Assembly: GCA_034440635.1 (NCBI GenBank)
Contig: JAOTON010001584.1
Location: forward strand, 15,001 to 79,000
Length of the DNA: 64,000 nt
Source of the DNA: Lepas anatifera
Lineage: Eukaryota; Arthropoda; Thecostraca; Lepadidae
Direction: 5' to 3'
Below, in pieces: positions 10,455 through 21,933 of this stretch. Position 1 is the first letter of the stretch. Every line of letters begins with the position of its first letter. The notes below the pieces were generated by a model. It had not been told where the DNA came from. It did no database searches and saw only the letters and a list, made by a program, of their open reading frames with translations. A program made the translations under genes and the position numbers.

Positions 10455-12957
10455 CCTAGATCCTAGATTTAGATTCAGATTCAATTTATTCAGGTACGTC
10501 CTAGCAATGCAAGGCTTTTCACGTCCTATCGTCAATAAAGGAATGCGGGTAAAAGGTAAAATGACCACACATACATCACAAGTAAAACTATCACACTCTG
10601 GCTCTCACGGCATTTCTAACACCTCTTAACACCTCTTTTGTAGGCGGCAAGACTAAGTGCGTTAGTAATTCCGGTGGTAAGGAATTGTACGCTGCGGCAG
10701 AGGCACAGCATAATCTTCTCTGTCCTGCAGCGCTCCTAGCAGGTGGTGGCCTGAGTTGGGTATGTCGACGCGTATAATGATCGTGTTTAGAGAATGTAAA
10801 AAGAGATTTCAGGTCATGTGGCTCACCAGTATACAGCACATTCCTCATGAGACACAACTGGTGGTACAACACGAGCTGTGGCGCTGTAAGGAAACCCAGC
10901 CGCTCTACATCGCCAGAAATGTGGTCGAATTTCCTTTTGCCGCACAGTATACGAGCACAGAAGTTAATAATCTTTTGCACTCGGTGAAGCTGTGTCGACC
11001 CACAAGTACCGTATACAGAGATGCAGTAGCGAATGGATGAGATGACTAGGCATCGACTACTAATTTCAGAGCAGAAGTGGGGATTACATGTGCGCGAGTG
11101 AGGCCTATTAAAATCCCAGTACATTTAGCTGTGAGATGATTGATGTGGGGCTGGAAAGTGAGGTGGCTATTGAGGTAAATGCCTAAGTTTTACTTCGCGG
11201 GACTCTGTGACAGAAATTTTGCCAACGCGGATACTTACTTTTGGTACTCTCAAGCGTAGCCGAGGTACCCATCACCAAGACTTGCGTTTTGATGCATTTA
11301 TGTTGAGTGAATTTTGTGAAACCAGTCTAGTAGCGATGCCAGGTTCAGTTTCTAAGGAACGGATCATCTGTGGTAAATTTTGAATACGTCCAGATATGAG
11401 AACTTGAGTGTCATCAGCGAACTGCAATATTGTCCACGCTTCTGTGTACAGGCTCAATTCGTTGGCAAAAATTGAGTACATCAAGCAAGAGAGCGATCTA
11501 CCCTGAAAAATCCCGCTCGAAATAGGCAGCGTTTGGGACATCGTTGTTTTACCTCCTGACCTTAGTCTGACTTGTTGGGTGTGGTTTTTCAAGTATTTGC
11601 CAAACCAGTGATCTTCAACGCCGTATGTCTGAAATTTGTGAAGCAATTTGTCGTGACTGATGACGTCAAAGCATTTTGACAGGTCTAGGAGTACAAGAAT
11701 CGATATTTCACCATTATCCATCGCCTGATAGACGTTGTCGGTCACAACCGTAAGTGCAGTCTCGGTAGAGTGATTACGTCTATAGCCATGTTGAGTTTGA
11801 GTATAAACAGTACTGATTTAAGTAGGTATTTAGCTGGGTGTGCACAAGTCGCTCGGTTACTTTTGTGATCGCTGGCAGTGTTGTGATTGGGCGCCAATTA
11901 GATGGATCTGCTGTACTACCACCCTTGTGTATTGGGACAACGATGCCGTGTTTCCATGTCTGTGGCACTATTCCCGATGTAAAACTAGAGTTGATAATGT
12001 GAAGTAAAACATGTTGAATTCCGTAAAAGAAACGCTGAAACATCGATACACTAAACCAAAAACATCAACGGAGAAAGATGGTTTCATCGAGCCTAGGGTT
12101 ATGCAAAGTTCGTCAGCAGTGACAGGTTTCACTTTCATACCGCAGGCCGGCACACGGGGCAACCTCACAGGCACACGCGACCTAAGTGGGGCCACTCCAG
12201 ACGCAGTTTGGGGGCCCGCACGGACAAAATAGTTGTTGGTGGCATCAGGGATCACACTAGGTAAGGCAGCAGTAGTCTTTTTGCTGCCAAGTATTGGCCG
12301 CATCACACTCCATGTCCGGCTCGGACCAGCCTCTGTGAGCCGGTGCGTAAGGTGGTCCCTGCAGTCCCACGTGCTGCCACGCGGCACTGGCGGTTGAGGT
12401 CTGTATACTCGCCGCGCGCTGTCTCGCCGGCCGCCAGCGCGCCACGGCGCCGGGCCAGCAGCTCTCGAGACGGGCCGGACACGTGCGGGGCGGTCGGCTG
12501 CGGTTGTCTAGTTCTCCTTAGTGGTGCCACGGTATAGAGTAGGGAGATGAAAAGAGAGACGAATCTGTCCCACTCGGCTGTAGGTTCTTCTGCCTCGTAA
12601 ACACTGCTCCAGTCAGAAGTAGCCAATGCTAAATTGAATTCAGTTTGGCTGATCCGACTTAGTCTGCGGGTCTCTATCATCGGTGGTTTGTATTTGTCGC
12701 GCCGGCCATGCTTCATCAGCACCCTGGTGAAGTCGTGTGGTCCACCATAGTGGCACTTGGTGATATCACACTTCACTACGATGTCTGAGCGGTTAGTAAT
12801 GACATCAGAGATCTGGCTGGTCGATAAGTTGTCATAGTCGTGTTGCAAATGTGTAGTCCGTAGGTTGAGATGATTTGGCGTAGCCTATGACTGGGTGTGT
12901 TGCTAACATCGGTCGGTTTCAGTAGGCAAGCATTGAAGCCGCCGGCAATAATAAGTA
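10455..12957 (-). pseudogene. Jockey/CR1-group LINE, 5'-truncated, minus strand
   Basis: Read from 12957 downward: the end of an APE-type endonuclease (GGFNA, a decayed GDFNA, with an RQIISTYGLH-like continuation), then a linker. RT follows in several frames: KHGIVVPIHKGG with NWRPITTLP near 11870-11950, LDLSKCFDVISHDKLLHKF near 11690, and the active-site box LQFADDTQVL near 11420, which is intact. The thumb and C-terminal part run to about 10600. The 3' end has AATAAA (complement of 10485-10490) and a TCTAAA-type tail near 10460. Frame changes and stops separate the blocks, so it is inactive. It interrupts the hAT copy on its left. The clade is inferred from the RT blocks and is not certain. 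Confidence 0.85.
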
Positions 12958-12979
12958 CGGATCATTCGTTGCCTGGGAC

Positions 12980-14029
12980 TTGTTGGGAGGATGGGGAGGA
13001 TGGGGCTGGTCACTTCTGGCCAGCGCGCCGCCCCGACATCGCAGCCGGAGGCGGCACCTCCACCCATCCCTCCCGCCCCTCCCCCGCCGCCTGTGGCCCC
13101 GGCTGGGGTGGGGCGGGGACCAGGGGACCACTCCTGCCCCCAACACCCCGTCTGAGACTCCCGCCACTCTGAGGCAAAGGGTGCCCTTGGCGGCACCGGA
13201 GCCTGACCCCCCTCAAGCGACCGAGGGTTGGACGACGGTGGGCAAGGGTGGGAAGCGACGTCAACTGCCGTCCCCAGTCCAGCCCCCCGTTGAAATCTCT
13301 GTTGACGGTCAGCCCTCTACCTCTACTCCTGCCTTTTCTCCTCTGTCCGATAATCAGCCCCCTCCGCCTCCCCCACCGCCGCCGACGTCGGTTGCGGCTG
13401 TCAGGAGGCAGTTTGAGGGGTCACGGAGGGAGGATAGCACTAGGGGAAGATCTCCCACCAAACGTGTGGCATCCGGGACTCCTCCAGGCCAGCCACAACC
13501 TTCTAAAGACCGAGCAGCATCAATAGGGACATCTAGGCCTGCGGCACTCGTCTCGACCCAGGCAAAGTGGGGTGCCCTCTGGGCACCCAAAGAAAACCTA
13601 TGGGCCAGGAGGCCCATACTGGAAATAGCAAGTAGCTCCTCTGGTAGGCGCTCACCCTAACTTCCACCCCATCATTAACACGTTTTTGCAGTGGAACTGT
13701 CGTGGAATCGCACCAGCGCCGGGGATCTCCAGGCTTTTATAAGATCCAGGGGAATGGCAGCTATATGCCTGCAACAAACTAAACTCTCAGCTGAGATCCC
13801 ATTCTCCCTTACAGGTTTTTCAATATTTAGAAAGGATTTACAACGTAACCCAGTCGCCCACGGTGGTGTTCTTCTCGCAATCAATAATTATATACCAGCA
13901 AAGCAAATCTCACTCCAAACACGGCTGCAAGCCGTGGCAGCACGTATATATATCGATCGAAGGCAGATTTCGCTCTCCTCTATATACCTACCCCTTGGGG
14001 TAGACATGCCCACTCGTGAACTAAATTAG
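12980..14029 (+). pseudogene. LINE fragment: ORF1 end and endonuclease start
   Basis: The frame 12980-13660 is proline-rich, with TEGWTTVGKGGKRR and a poly-Pro stretch, typical of the end of a LINE ORF1. A second frame follows: FLQWNCRGI at about 13686-13712, then after a one-base slip AICLQQTKLS, HGGVLLAINN and ISLSSIYLP. This is the N-terminal half of an apurinic-type endonuclease, which nicks target DNA to prime reverse transcription. It ends at a stop at 14029, with no RT downstream. The element abuts the 5' end of the minus-strand LINE head to head. Confidence 0.8.
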
Positions 14030-14157
14030 TGCATCCTTAAGCTCGTTCTGTGAAGGCATTGTGAGTCACTGTGTCTTTAAGCGATAATCACGCAGCACTC
14101 ACCGCCGCCGGTCACTCAAAGGTACAGCACTGTTGCGTTTGCCTCTGCACTGGCGCT

Positions 14158-14197
14158 CACACACTCTCTCTCTCTCTCACTCTCTCTCTCTCTGGCG
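14158..14197. repeat. (TC)n microsatellite
   Basis: An interrupted CT run of about 40 bp. Confidence 0.9.
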
Positions 14198-14259
14198 CTC
14201 TCAGCGCTCGCTCTCACTCGTCTCGGGACCCGGCGCGACCGACCTGGGCGGCGGTCAGT

Positions 14260-14382
14260 GGCAGACTGATGACACAGCGAGTCGAGTCAAAATCAACACA
14301 GCGAGTCGAGTCAAAATCAGAGTCAGCTTTTAAGCTGTGAGTCAGAGTTGAGTCGACTCAAATTTGAGTCATCAACAAGTCT
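14260..14382. mobile_element. hAT-like right terminus with GAGTC subterminal repeats
   Basis: Repeated GAGTCGAGTC and GTCGACTC motifs lead into ATCAACAAGTCTG at 14370-14382. Its complement, CAGACTTGTTGATGACTC, has the form of a hAT terminal inverted repeat. It could be the far end of the hAT copy starting at 8869, pushed away by the LINE insertions (inference). A related GAGTTGAGTC-rich end lies at 62927-63110. Confidence 0.5.
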
Positions 14383-14612
14383 GGTTATGACGTAATAAGT
14401 GGCGGAAATTTGATGATTTGATATGCCCCTGCTTTTGCTCACGCCGTGGGCTTCGCCAGTACCTCGCCCATTCCAGATGTGTTCAGCCTGTAATTAAATT
14501 GATTCGAGTGTAATATGGTGATAGCCCCGTCAAGGTATGTTGCACCCTATTGGAGATATAAGCTTTTCATCAGCGTGGCGGTCGGGCCGGGGCGGGCTGG
14601 ATCGCTCATATG
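14383..14612. other. Unassigned spacer
   Basis: Nothing recognised between the hAT-like end and the long-arm element. Confidence 0.5.
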
Positions 14613-15780
14613 TGGAGGATTCCACGACAGATCGACTGAGGCTTGACACCACCATGTCTAGAAAAAACCTGAAACTTTGTCTCCGGTGTTTTCTTGGACC
14701 AGAAACATGCCTATGGGAATCTTAGCCCCCTCCGACCAATGGTGACCGAGTTATAGCCCGAGGCATTTTCGGGAGGTCACCTTGTAGACTCATCTTTGAT
14801 GCTTCATAACTCAAAAACACATTGCCTGATTAACAAGTTTTGTATATCATTGAACTCGTATTGAACCAATGAATTATTTTGAAAGAAGAAAATTTTAACA
14901 TTTTAAACATTTTCACTTATAATTTGTTTGACCTTTTCTTATATGACCTAGCCTGACCTTTTCGCAGTAGAAATTGACCTTTTAGACACCTCAAAGAGTT
15001 TGCTTCATAAATTATCTTTCGATAACAAATTTAAAAAATGCGTTCTTGCTATAAATGCAAAATTGTTAGCACCTAAGGAAGGTATGCAGACGGTTCTTTT
15101 TATTTATTGCAATTGATGAGCAACAGGTTATCGTGCGTCACTAAATTACAGCTCATCTCGTTTATAACACCACACATGCCTAGCTCGTCAGTTGTTTAAC
15201 ATACTTTTTTACTTGGGATTTACAGGCAGAGGGAGAATGGTGAAAGAGGTCACATTGAGGCTGGGAGTGAACAAATATGTTTGTGTTTGTCGCGGCTCGG
15301 CAAAACAACCCGCGTTTTACTCTCCCTACCCCTGCAAATGGAATGTGCAACAAACTATTTCCCGATGCTCTCGTATTCCTAGTTGAGATGTGTAAGGGGA
15401 AACATCCGAGTAGATAGGTGCAGTCAAAATGTCCAGTTAAAATATTATGGACGAATAGAATATCGCATTGAACCCGTCTACTCGCCAGGCTCTACTGCAG
15501 TAGTACAGTCTTATGTTTAACACTGCAAACAAAGCGATTGCTTTTGGAATCGGTTGCTTGCAATATCACATTGTTTTTTACGAAATTTGCATTGTGTAAG
15601 TGTCACGGTTTGAGAATTAACACGCGCCCACACGAGGGGGTGGGCAACAGGCCTCCTAAGGTTTCCACAGGTAGTAGAAAAAACACCATCGTGCAGCGCC
15701 ACCGCACTTCATCTACCCCTGACCCGACATTTTTGCAACTTCTGGCAAAATGTTAGGGCTGGGTCATACTAGGTCAGATC
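14613..15780 (+). repeat. Left inverted arm
   Basis: Pairs with 18200-19149. It includes TTAACACGCGCCCACACGAG at 15617-15636, mirrored in the right arm at 18350-18369. The arms also contain the family hairpin region (CAGCGCCACCGCAC) seen in the TTAA elements. Confidence 0.8.
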
Positions 15781-18199
15781 GCTAACCCAGGTCAAGAGAA
15801 CTAACCTCGAAAAAACTTTGGATGTGCACCAGGAAGATTAAATTTAACTATCGTCCTTAGATTCACCACCACATAGTAAGGTCACCGAGCAAGATAATTG
15901 TTCGTAGCAGGATTTCCACATCGATAACCTGGAACACGGTCCAGGTCATGACCTTTGGATTAGAAATGCATGGGGCAATTGGTAAATTTTGATAACTTGT
16001 GAGAATTGAGAATTGTCGTGAATTGTGCTGGAGGTTTTATTTTTACGTTGCCGCGTCTGACTTGCCACTGCAGTTTGATTAATATTATTTTTACCATGCA
16101 GACCTAAGCCCGGCTTTAGGTCAAAGCAGGTTATTTTGAAATTTGACTAGACAAGATTATAAGACATATAATCCGATCGAGCTCGACAAGAGCATTCCAA
16201 TGGTGCTGAACATTTTTTTATATGGCTCTCCCCTGTCAGCTATCATGCCACAAAATTTAGGTTTCCACTTAGTTCCTGTAAGAAATACTTTGACCTTGAG
16301 CAACAACAAAGGTGACCCGACCAAACGATTGTACGTAAAATTGTCGGTAGAGATTAAAACGGGCTATTCAGCGCCGTCGCCCCCCCATGTACTGTTCATT
16401 CTACATGGTTTGCTGAACAGCAGGGACAACCAACAATTAGGCCACGGAGCCTGTGTGATATCAGAAGGATCCAAACAGAACACTGCAATGGCTCGTGTTT
16501 TTTCAGAACTTATGCCTGGAGAATGAAAGCGAGAGAGATGACTAAAGAATGTATGTACATACATCTCGTGACGGAGCGCTGTACTGCACAATGCAAAAAT
16601 ATTAACTTTATCAAATTGTGCCACCATGTACACGATTTAAAGCAATGCAAAGGTTTGATTCCAGTGCAAAAGATATATCGAAGCAAAATGAAATTATGTG
16701 TATGAAGCGTTTTCATTAGGTCTCACAACAAGGGCGCCTGCAACTATATCGAGAGCACGGCCAAACCGGCAACATAGCACGATGGTTTAAAAAGTCCAGT
16801 GAATAATCAAATACGTGATGCCAAAGGTACCTATGCTTTTCTTATGCATACATTTTTCAGCACGATTAAGTTCTTGTGCATTTTACATTCAAGCAAAGCC
16901 AATGTTGCCAGACAGCTCCAAAGTCTGTTTGCCAATTGATTATGGAAAAATGAATAAAAAACTTTCATAGAATACCAGCGGTAAATAAGACATCCATCAC
17001 TGCTCATGCAATCTCTACAAACAAAGGAAGAGAGGTTCGGGTTTCGTACACCTATGTTTGAACCAAACAGTGTCGTGCTGTGCAAGTAAACTTTCTGTTA
17101 TGGGTGCTGCGTGAATGATCGCAAACTTAGTCATGGCAAATGTCCAATGCAAAGGTAATATTAAATATACTAGTATAAATTATTTGGCTTAAGCAATGAG
17201 TGATCTGACGGCCATCATTGCAGGTGAATGAATGTGCTTGTGCAGGACAAAGTCAGTGTCAGGGTTGAAGTCATCTCAGTGTATTCCCTTATTCTTCAAT
17301 GATTATACAAGGCAACAGGAGTGTGGAACTATATCTATTTGTGGGTGCCCGACCACCCCCAATGAAACGTGGAAACATTGGTAAAAGTGGTAAAACAACC
17401 TTCACATGGTACATTTTGTTATTTATTGTCACGTAGTAGCTCTTGTTGTTTGTTTGTTTCAAAACTTCCCCCTAATCATTTAAAAACACCAATCAAAAGC
17501 CTTTTGAAGTGGCGTTTGAACTGGGATCTGTGTCGGCTATGAAATGATCACCTTTTAAAAATGTCATGTTAGACAACCTGTTCAAGTGATCTAGTCGAAT
17601 GTGTTATGATTTCAGAACAACATTTTTTCCCATATATGAGCAGATCCAAATTACCCCCTGGGAATGAAAGCCTTTCAGACACGTTTGTTTTACATTGTAT
17701 AAATCCTCTGAAATATATGCTGTGCTGCACTGGGTCACCTTGTATCGATTCTATTTTTCCATCTCCGGGAACGACGTAATTGTGTGAGTAAGTGGTCCTT
17801 ATAGGATAAGTTATACTTATTTCAATTATTTTTAAATTTGCGACATATTTTTAAATTTCCGTTTAAAGGAGCAAGGCTAAATAACCCATTACTAATAAGT
17901 TCCTTTGCCCTCGTCTCCCTCGAAACAATGGATATTGTTCTATCACTTTTAATGGCTGCTATTTTTCTTTATTACAAATATTGTCCAAGTTATTTCCAGT
18001 TCAGTTTTAGGAGTCGGAGTCTCACTAGAGTCATCAAGGGACTTTTCACGGAGACCCTGACTCCACCACCCACACGAGCAGCTCCCACGATGAAGTGTTA
18101 ATTCAGGAACCAAAGTTGAATGTCCCTCAAAGCATAAGGACGGCCGCCTACCTCAGGTCAAACTTTCACCAGTCAGTTGCTAGCTGATCTACGTTACTT
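15781..18199. other. Interior of the long-arm element
   Basis: No transposase motif found. A 127-codon frame at 16143-16526 on the plus strand has no recognisable domain, and I do not call it a gene. Positions about 18010-18095 are an inverted copy of sequence at 56897-56985. Confidence 0.5.
18010..18095 (-). repeat. Dispersed repeat shared with 56897-56985
   Basis: GAGTCATCAAGGGACTTTTC and GGAGACCCTGACTCCACCAC correspond, inverted, to the segment following the tRNA-headed SINE at 56664. The match extends for about 85 bp with a few differences. Confidence 0.75.
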
Positions 18200-19149
18200 A
18201 CGGTACCTACCACCTGCCAGTTTACCTAAATTATTTTTCCAGAAGCTGCAAAAATGTTGGGTTAGAGGTAGATGAAGTGCGGTGGCGCTGCGCGATGGTG
18301 CTTTTGTTGTTACTATCTGTATAAACCTAAGCAGGCCGGCTGCCCGCCCCTCGTGTGGGCGCGTGTTAATTCTCATAAACTCGACACTTTCACGATGGAA
18401 ATTTTGTAAAGACAGTGCAATATTATTGCAAGCAACCGATTCCAGAAGTAATCGCTTTGTTTGCGGTGTTAAACATAAGTTTGTACTACTGCAGTGGTAA
18501 AAAACCGTCTGCATACCTACCTTAGATGCTAACAATTTGGCATTTATAGAAAGGACGCATTTTTAATTTTTCATCGAAAAATAATTTATGAAGCAAAATT
18601 TTTGAGGTATCTAAAAGGTCCATTTCAACTGCAACAAGGTCAAGCTAGGTCATATAAGAAAAGGTCAAACGAATTAAAAGTCAATTTTTTAATTTTAAAA
18701 TTTTCTTTTTCTAAAAAAATATGATTGAAGAAAAGTTCAATGATATGCAAACCTTGTTAATCAGGCAATGCGTTTTTTTAGCTATGAAGCATTAAAGATG
18801 AGTCTACAAGGTGACCTTCCGAAAATGCCTCAGGCTATAATTCGGTCACCGTTGGTCGGAGGGGGCTAAGATTCTCACAGGCGTGTTTCTGGCCCAAAAC
18901 TACCCCGGAGACAAATGGTGTCAAATTGAAATATTTTTGGTCGTTTTGTCCTGGAATGGGGGCGCGGTAGTGGGTGGTCGCGTAGCTGGCTTCCACGAGC
19001 CGACCCGGGTTCAGCCCGGCGGCTTCCTGAACAAGGAGCAAGCTGGCTCCCGAAACCCTTCCAACAGGGAAGAGTTGGCGACGCCATATGACCCTGGCAG
19101 TTGGTGCGTCGATAAGCCCCAAAATATTATTATTGTCCTGGAATGCCCC
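18200..19149 (-). repeat. Right inverted arm
   Basis: Inverted copy of 14613-15780, interrupted by the SINE at 18959-19132. It ends GTCCTGGAATGCCCC. Confidence 0.8.
18959..19132 (+). mobile_element. Full-length tRNA-derived SINE with 13-bp TSD
   Basis: A 174-bp SINE between perfect TTGTCCTGGAATG duplications at 18946-18958 and 19133-19145. The head has an A-box-like GTGGTCGCGTAGCTGG and a B-box-like GGGTTCAGCCC. The body is GAGTTGGCGACGCCATATGA and TGGCAGTTGGTGCGTCG, and the tail is CCCCAAAATATTATTAT. It is transcribed by RNA polymerase III and mobilised in trans by a LINE (family knowledge). Confidence 0.92.
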
Positions 19150-20432
19150 ATGTGAAATGTTATCCGTATGTGGGGAACGACCTCGATGGTACGCGCTCGC
19201 TCAGCAATCAAACTGAAAGCGCTCGGACCGATTATTTATACGTCCAGTGGGGAAGAAATCACTTACACTACAAGCTAAAACTTTCAAATATTGTTTCTAC
19301 CGACTAGAAAACCCAGGGTACCAAATCTGGCGCAAAACTGAGAAGTGCGCTTACTGGAGTATCATGCCAGTAAGCGCGCTTGTTAGTTTGAATATTTCTT
19401 ACGCTATGATTCGGAGCTAGAGGTACCAATGAATTTCACTCGTGAGAATAATTTAAAGGGAATAGGACACCTTAGTTCAGCTCCAAGCTGTTGTGGTTTT
19501 AAGGGCAATGTTTCTTGAAAATAATGGCTACTACCCTATTTCTGCTGAAAAAATAGTTAATGATTCGTTTATCTAACTTCTCTCCGTGAGCGCTAAAAAA
19601 TCTCCAAATCGCATGAATGTAAATCGGTAAGACTTGGTAATGCTTTGGCCAGATTGAACCTGTTTTACTTGCGCCGTATATGAAAACGAATACAAATGAA
19701 GCGTGATTTGCTAAAAAGATGATATTTTGAGGAAATAAATTGACACTTATCGGTTTCGGCTATTTTATTGATATAATAAAACACATTTTTGGCACGTCGG
19801 ATTTAAGGATGTCAAGGCAAGAAATATCTATCCGCGCGGCGGGTCTGGGAATTATGTCATGTTCCCAAACTTAGCTCATACCATGTGAACACCGGGGAAG
19901 GAGGGGGACGCTAGGAGGTGAAATTTTACATTTTTCTGCGAACGTTAAGTTCTGGGACAAATGAAATTTCGTTCAAGTGTTTTCTTGGCATGCTCACATA
20001 CCTTAGTTCAAATTCCATCATGGAGGTGCCACGTCCCCTATAATCATTTATTCTATCCTGACGCGTGACTGGAGGGTGACCTTTCCACTCTTCCCGAACT
20101 GAATGGAATATTTTCCGATTTTGTGCGAGGTCTGAATCGGAGGGCGAAAATCTGCCGCTCGCTAACAAGATTGGTAACAAATGTTGACCAAGTCGGTGAC
20201 AAAGAAGGCAAGATTATGCAAACCCCAGCGTGAAAAGTGGATACTCAGTCTACAGTCTACCAATACGCTATTTATGACTTAAAAGCACGCAGAGGGTGCG
20301 GCAAATAATCCCCCTTGTGGTGTCAAAGCTTAACCCATTAAAAACTTACCGGATGACTAGATATAGACCAGAAAATGGGATGGATGGGACGGAACAGACC
20401 TCTGAAGTTTGTCCGTTGTTCTTCGTGCATCA
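19150..20432. other. Intergenic; one family E terminus
   Basis: A TTAA-flanked left end, AAAGGGAATAGGACACC, begins at 19457 after TTAA 19453-19456. It resembles MITE family E, but no right end is visible. The rest, up to the GPCR stop codon, is unassigned. Confidence 0.5.
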
Positions 20433-21874
20433 TCATGCCCAGCCGAACGTGGTGCATTGGTCTCCACACGTGCATGTGCGTTTGAAGGCGGACCTGAAGG
20501 CATGGCTGAAGATGAGGCAGATGATGGGATCGCAGACGGCGCTGATGCCGCCGCTGATGCCCACCACTATGTAGTAGAGGATCCTTCTGCTGGGGTAGAC
20601 CAAGCACGACTCGTTATCTCCAAACACCACCGCCAAGACGATGATGGGAGTAAAGCTGACGAAGTAGCTGACCAGCATGACCACCAGGGAGACGCCGGCC
20701 ACGACGTCAGTCCTGTGGGCGCTGAGGGCCGGCGTGCGACGGCTGTCTGGCGCCACTTCGAACGCCGCCCCCTCGGTCGAGGCGTTGGCTACCTTTAGCC
20801 GCCCTCGCTTGGCCGCGGCTGCGACAGCCTGTGGTGGGAGGACCCCAGCCTGCTGCTCCTCCGACTCCTCCGAGTGTGAGGTGACCGTCCGCTGTGCGGA
20901 ACTCGTCAGCCCCTGGGGGACGCACGGCTGGTCGTCTCCTTGAGGCTGCACGCCGACACCTCGTCCTCGACTATGACGCTCAGCCGGCGGAGGGAGCAGT
21001 GCGGGACGACCTGACGACTGACGACGGGAGAAACCGAGATCGAGGCTGTATTGGGCATCGTCACAAGATCGGATGCAGAAACGGTGGCGATCTCTAACCG
21101 GTGGGTCGTGGCTACTCTGTGCCGGTTGGATATTCTTTTGGAGCGGAGGTTTCGGCGCGACCTGATTGTTTTGCACAAGATGCAGGCGTGTGTGAACGCT
21201 AGGAAGCCGAACCCTATTAGGAACTTGACAAACATCTGGCCACCAACTGAGCCCTCGGCTCGATGACGTGATATGCCAATAGTATACTTCTGTGGTGTGT
21301 GAGAAAATGTCGGTACGCACGAGTCCCACTCGTCAAAAATGTGCAAACTTGATATGAAATTGACAATCCCAATACTGACAGTAAGAATGATTGCGTTCTT
21401 GTAGGTCAGAGCGAATTTCTTGTCGTGCACTACGGCCAAGTACCTTAGAACTGCCACGGTCATAAGCAGAACATAACTTGTCTGTCTTGTTACCTTCATG
21501 AAAAAATAGCGTAAGTAACAGATGATGGGATCGCGGAAGTTGGGCCTGCTGGCCATGATGATGGGCACCACCGTCCACACCATCTTCCCGATGCACAGTA
21601 GCGAAACTAGGTAGTTGATGAGCGTATGCAGCTGGCGGCTCCTGTACAGCGTTACCAGCACTAGCAGGTTCAGCAGTAGCGTCAGCGTCACCACACTGAC
21701 TGATGCCGCCTCCAGCCAGCGGTGCGGGGTGGCTCCGTCCGGCTCGCCCTCCGGCAGCTGGCAGACCAGTGGCTCCCCCACCGCCTCGCGCCGACACAGC
21801 AGCTTGTGGGCCTCCTGCAGACAGCCAGCTGACATCCGGGACGTCACCTCCGACGGCAGCGAATCGTTCCACAT
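20433..21874 (-). pseudogene. Rhodopsin-type GPCR, single frame break in ICL3
   Basis: Two overlapping minus-strand frames make one seven-helix receptor of about 480 residues with no intron. The first (21874-20906) starts ATG in a good context (CACCATGT) and gives TM1 (LTLLLNLLVLVTLYRSRQ), TM2, TM3 with the DRY position reading LRY, TM4 and TM5 (FLIGFGFLAFTHACIL). It stops at 20906. The second frame, entered near 20925, gives TM6 (VMLVSYFVSFTPIIVLAV) and TM7, where NPxxY reads DPIIC, plus a short Cys-rich tail. The frames meet at a C5G4 run, so the break is either a one-base sequencing error or a real mutation. It is a plasma-membrane receptor by fold. Ligand unknown. The degenerate DRY and NPxxY suggest a divergent, lineage-specific family. 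If the break is an error, this is an intact gene. Confidence 0.8.
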
Positions 21875-21933
21875 GGTGCGCTACAGCGGCGGGAGACCGA
21901 CTGCCGATTGACTGAGGCAGCATATGCGCCGCC

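Larger units (their letters stand above)
14613..19149. mobile_element. 4.5-kb element with about 1-kb inverted arms
   Basis: The left arm (14613 to about 15780) and right arm (about 18200-19149) are inverted copies of each other. For example, TCTTAGCCCCCTCCGACCA at 14720 pairs with the complement near 18860. The outer ends read GGATTCCACGACAGATCGAC on the left and, inverted, GGGGCATTCCAGGACAAAAC on the right. Another copy of this end occurs at 22886. The left arm carries about 400 bp (roughly 15100-15485) absent from the right arm. The right arm carries a SINE. The superfamily is not identifiable, and no TSD could be fixed. Confidence 0.8.

Noticed and set aside
16143..16526. 127-codon frame inside the long-arm element
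   Set aside because: No domain or motif recognised, no flanking splice signals, and composition like the surrounding non-coding DNA.
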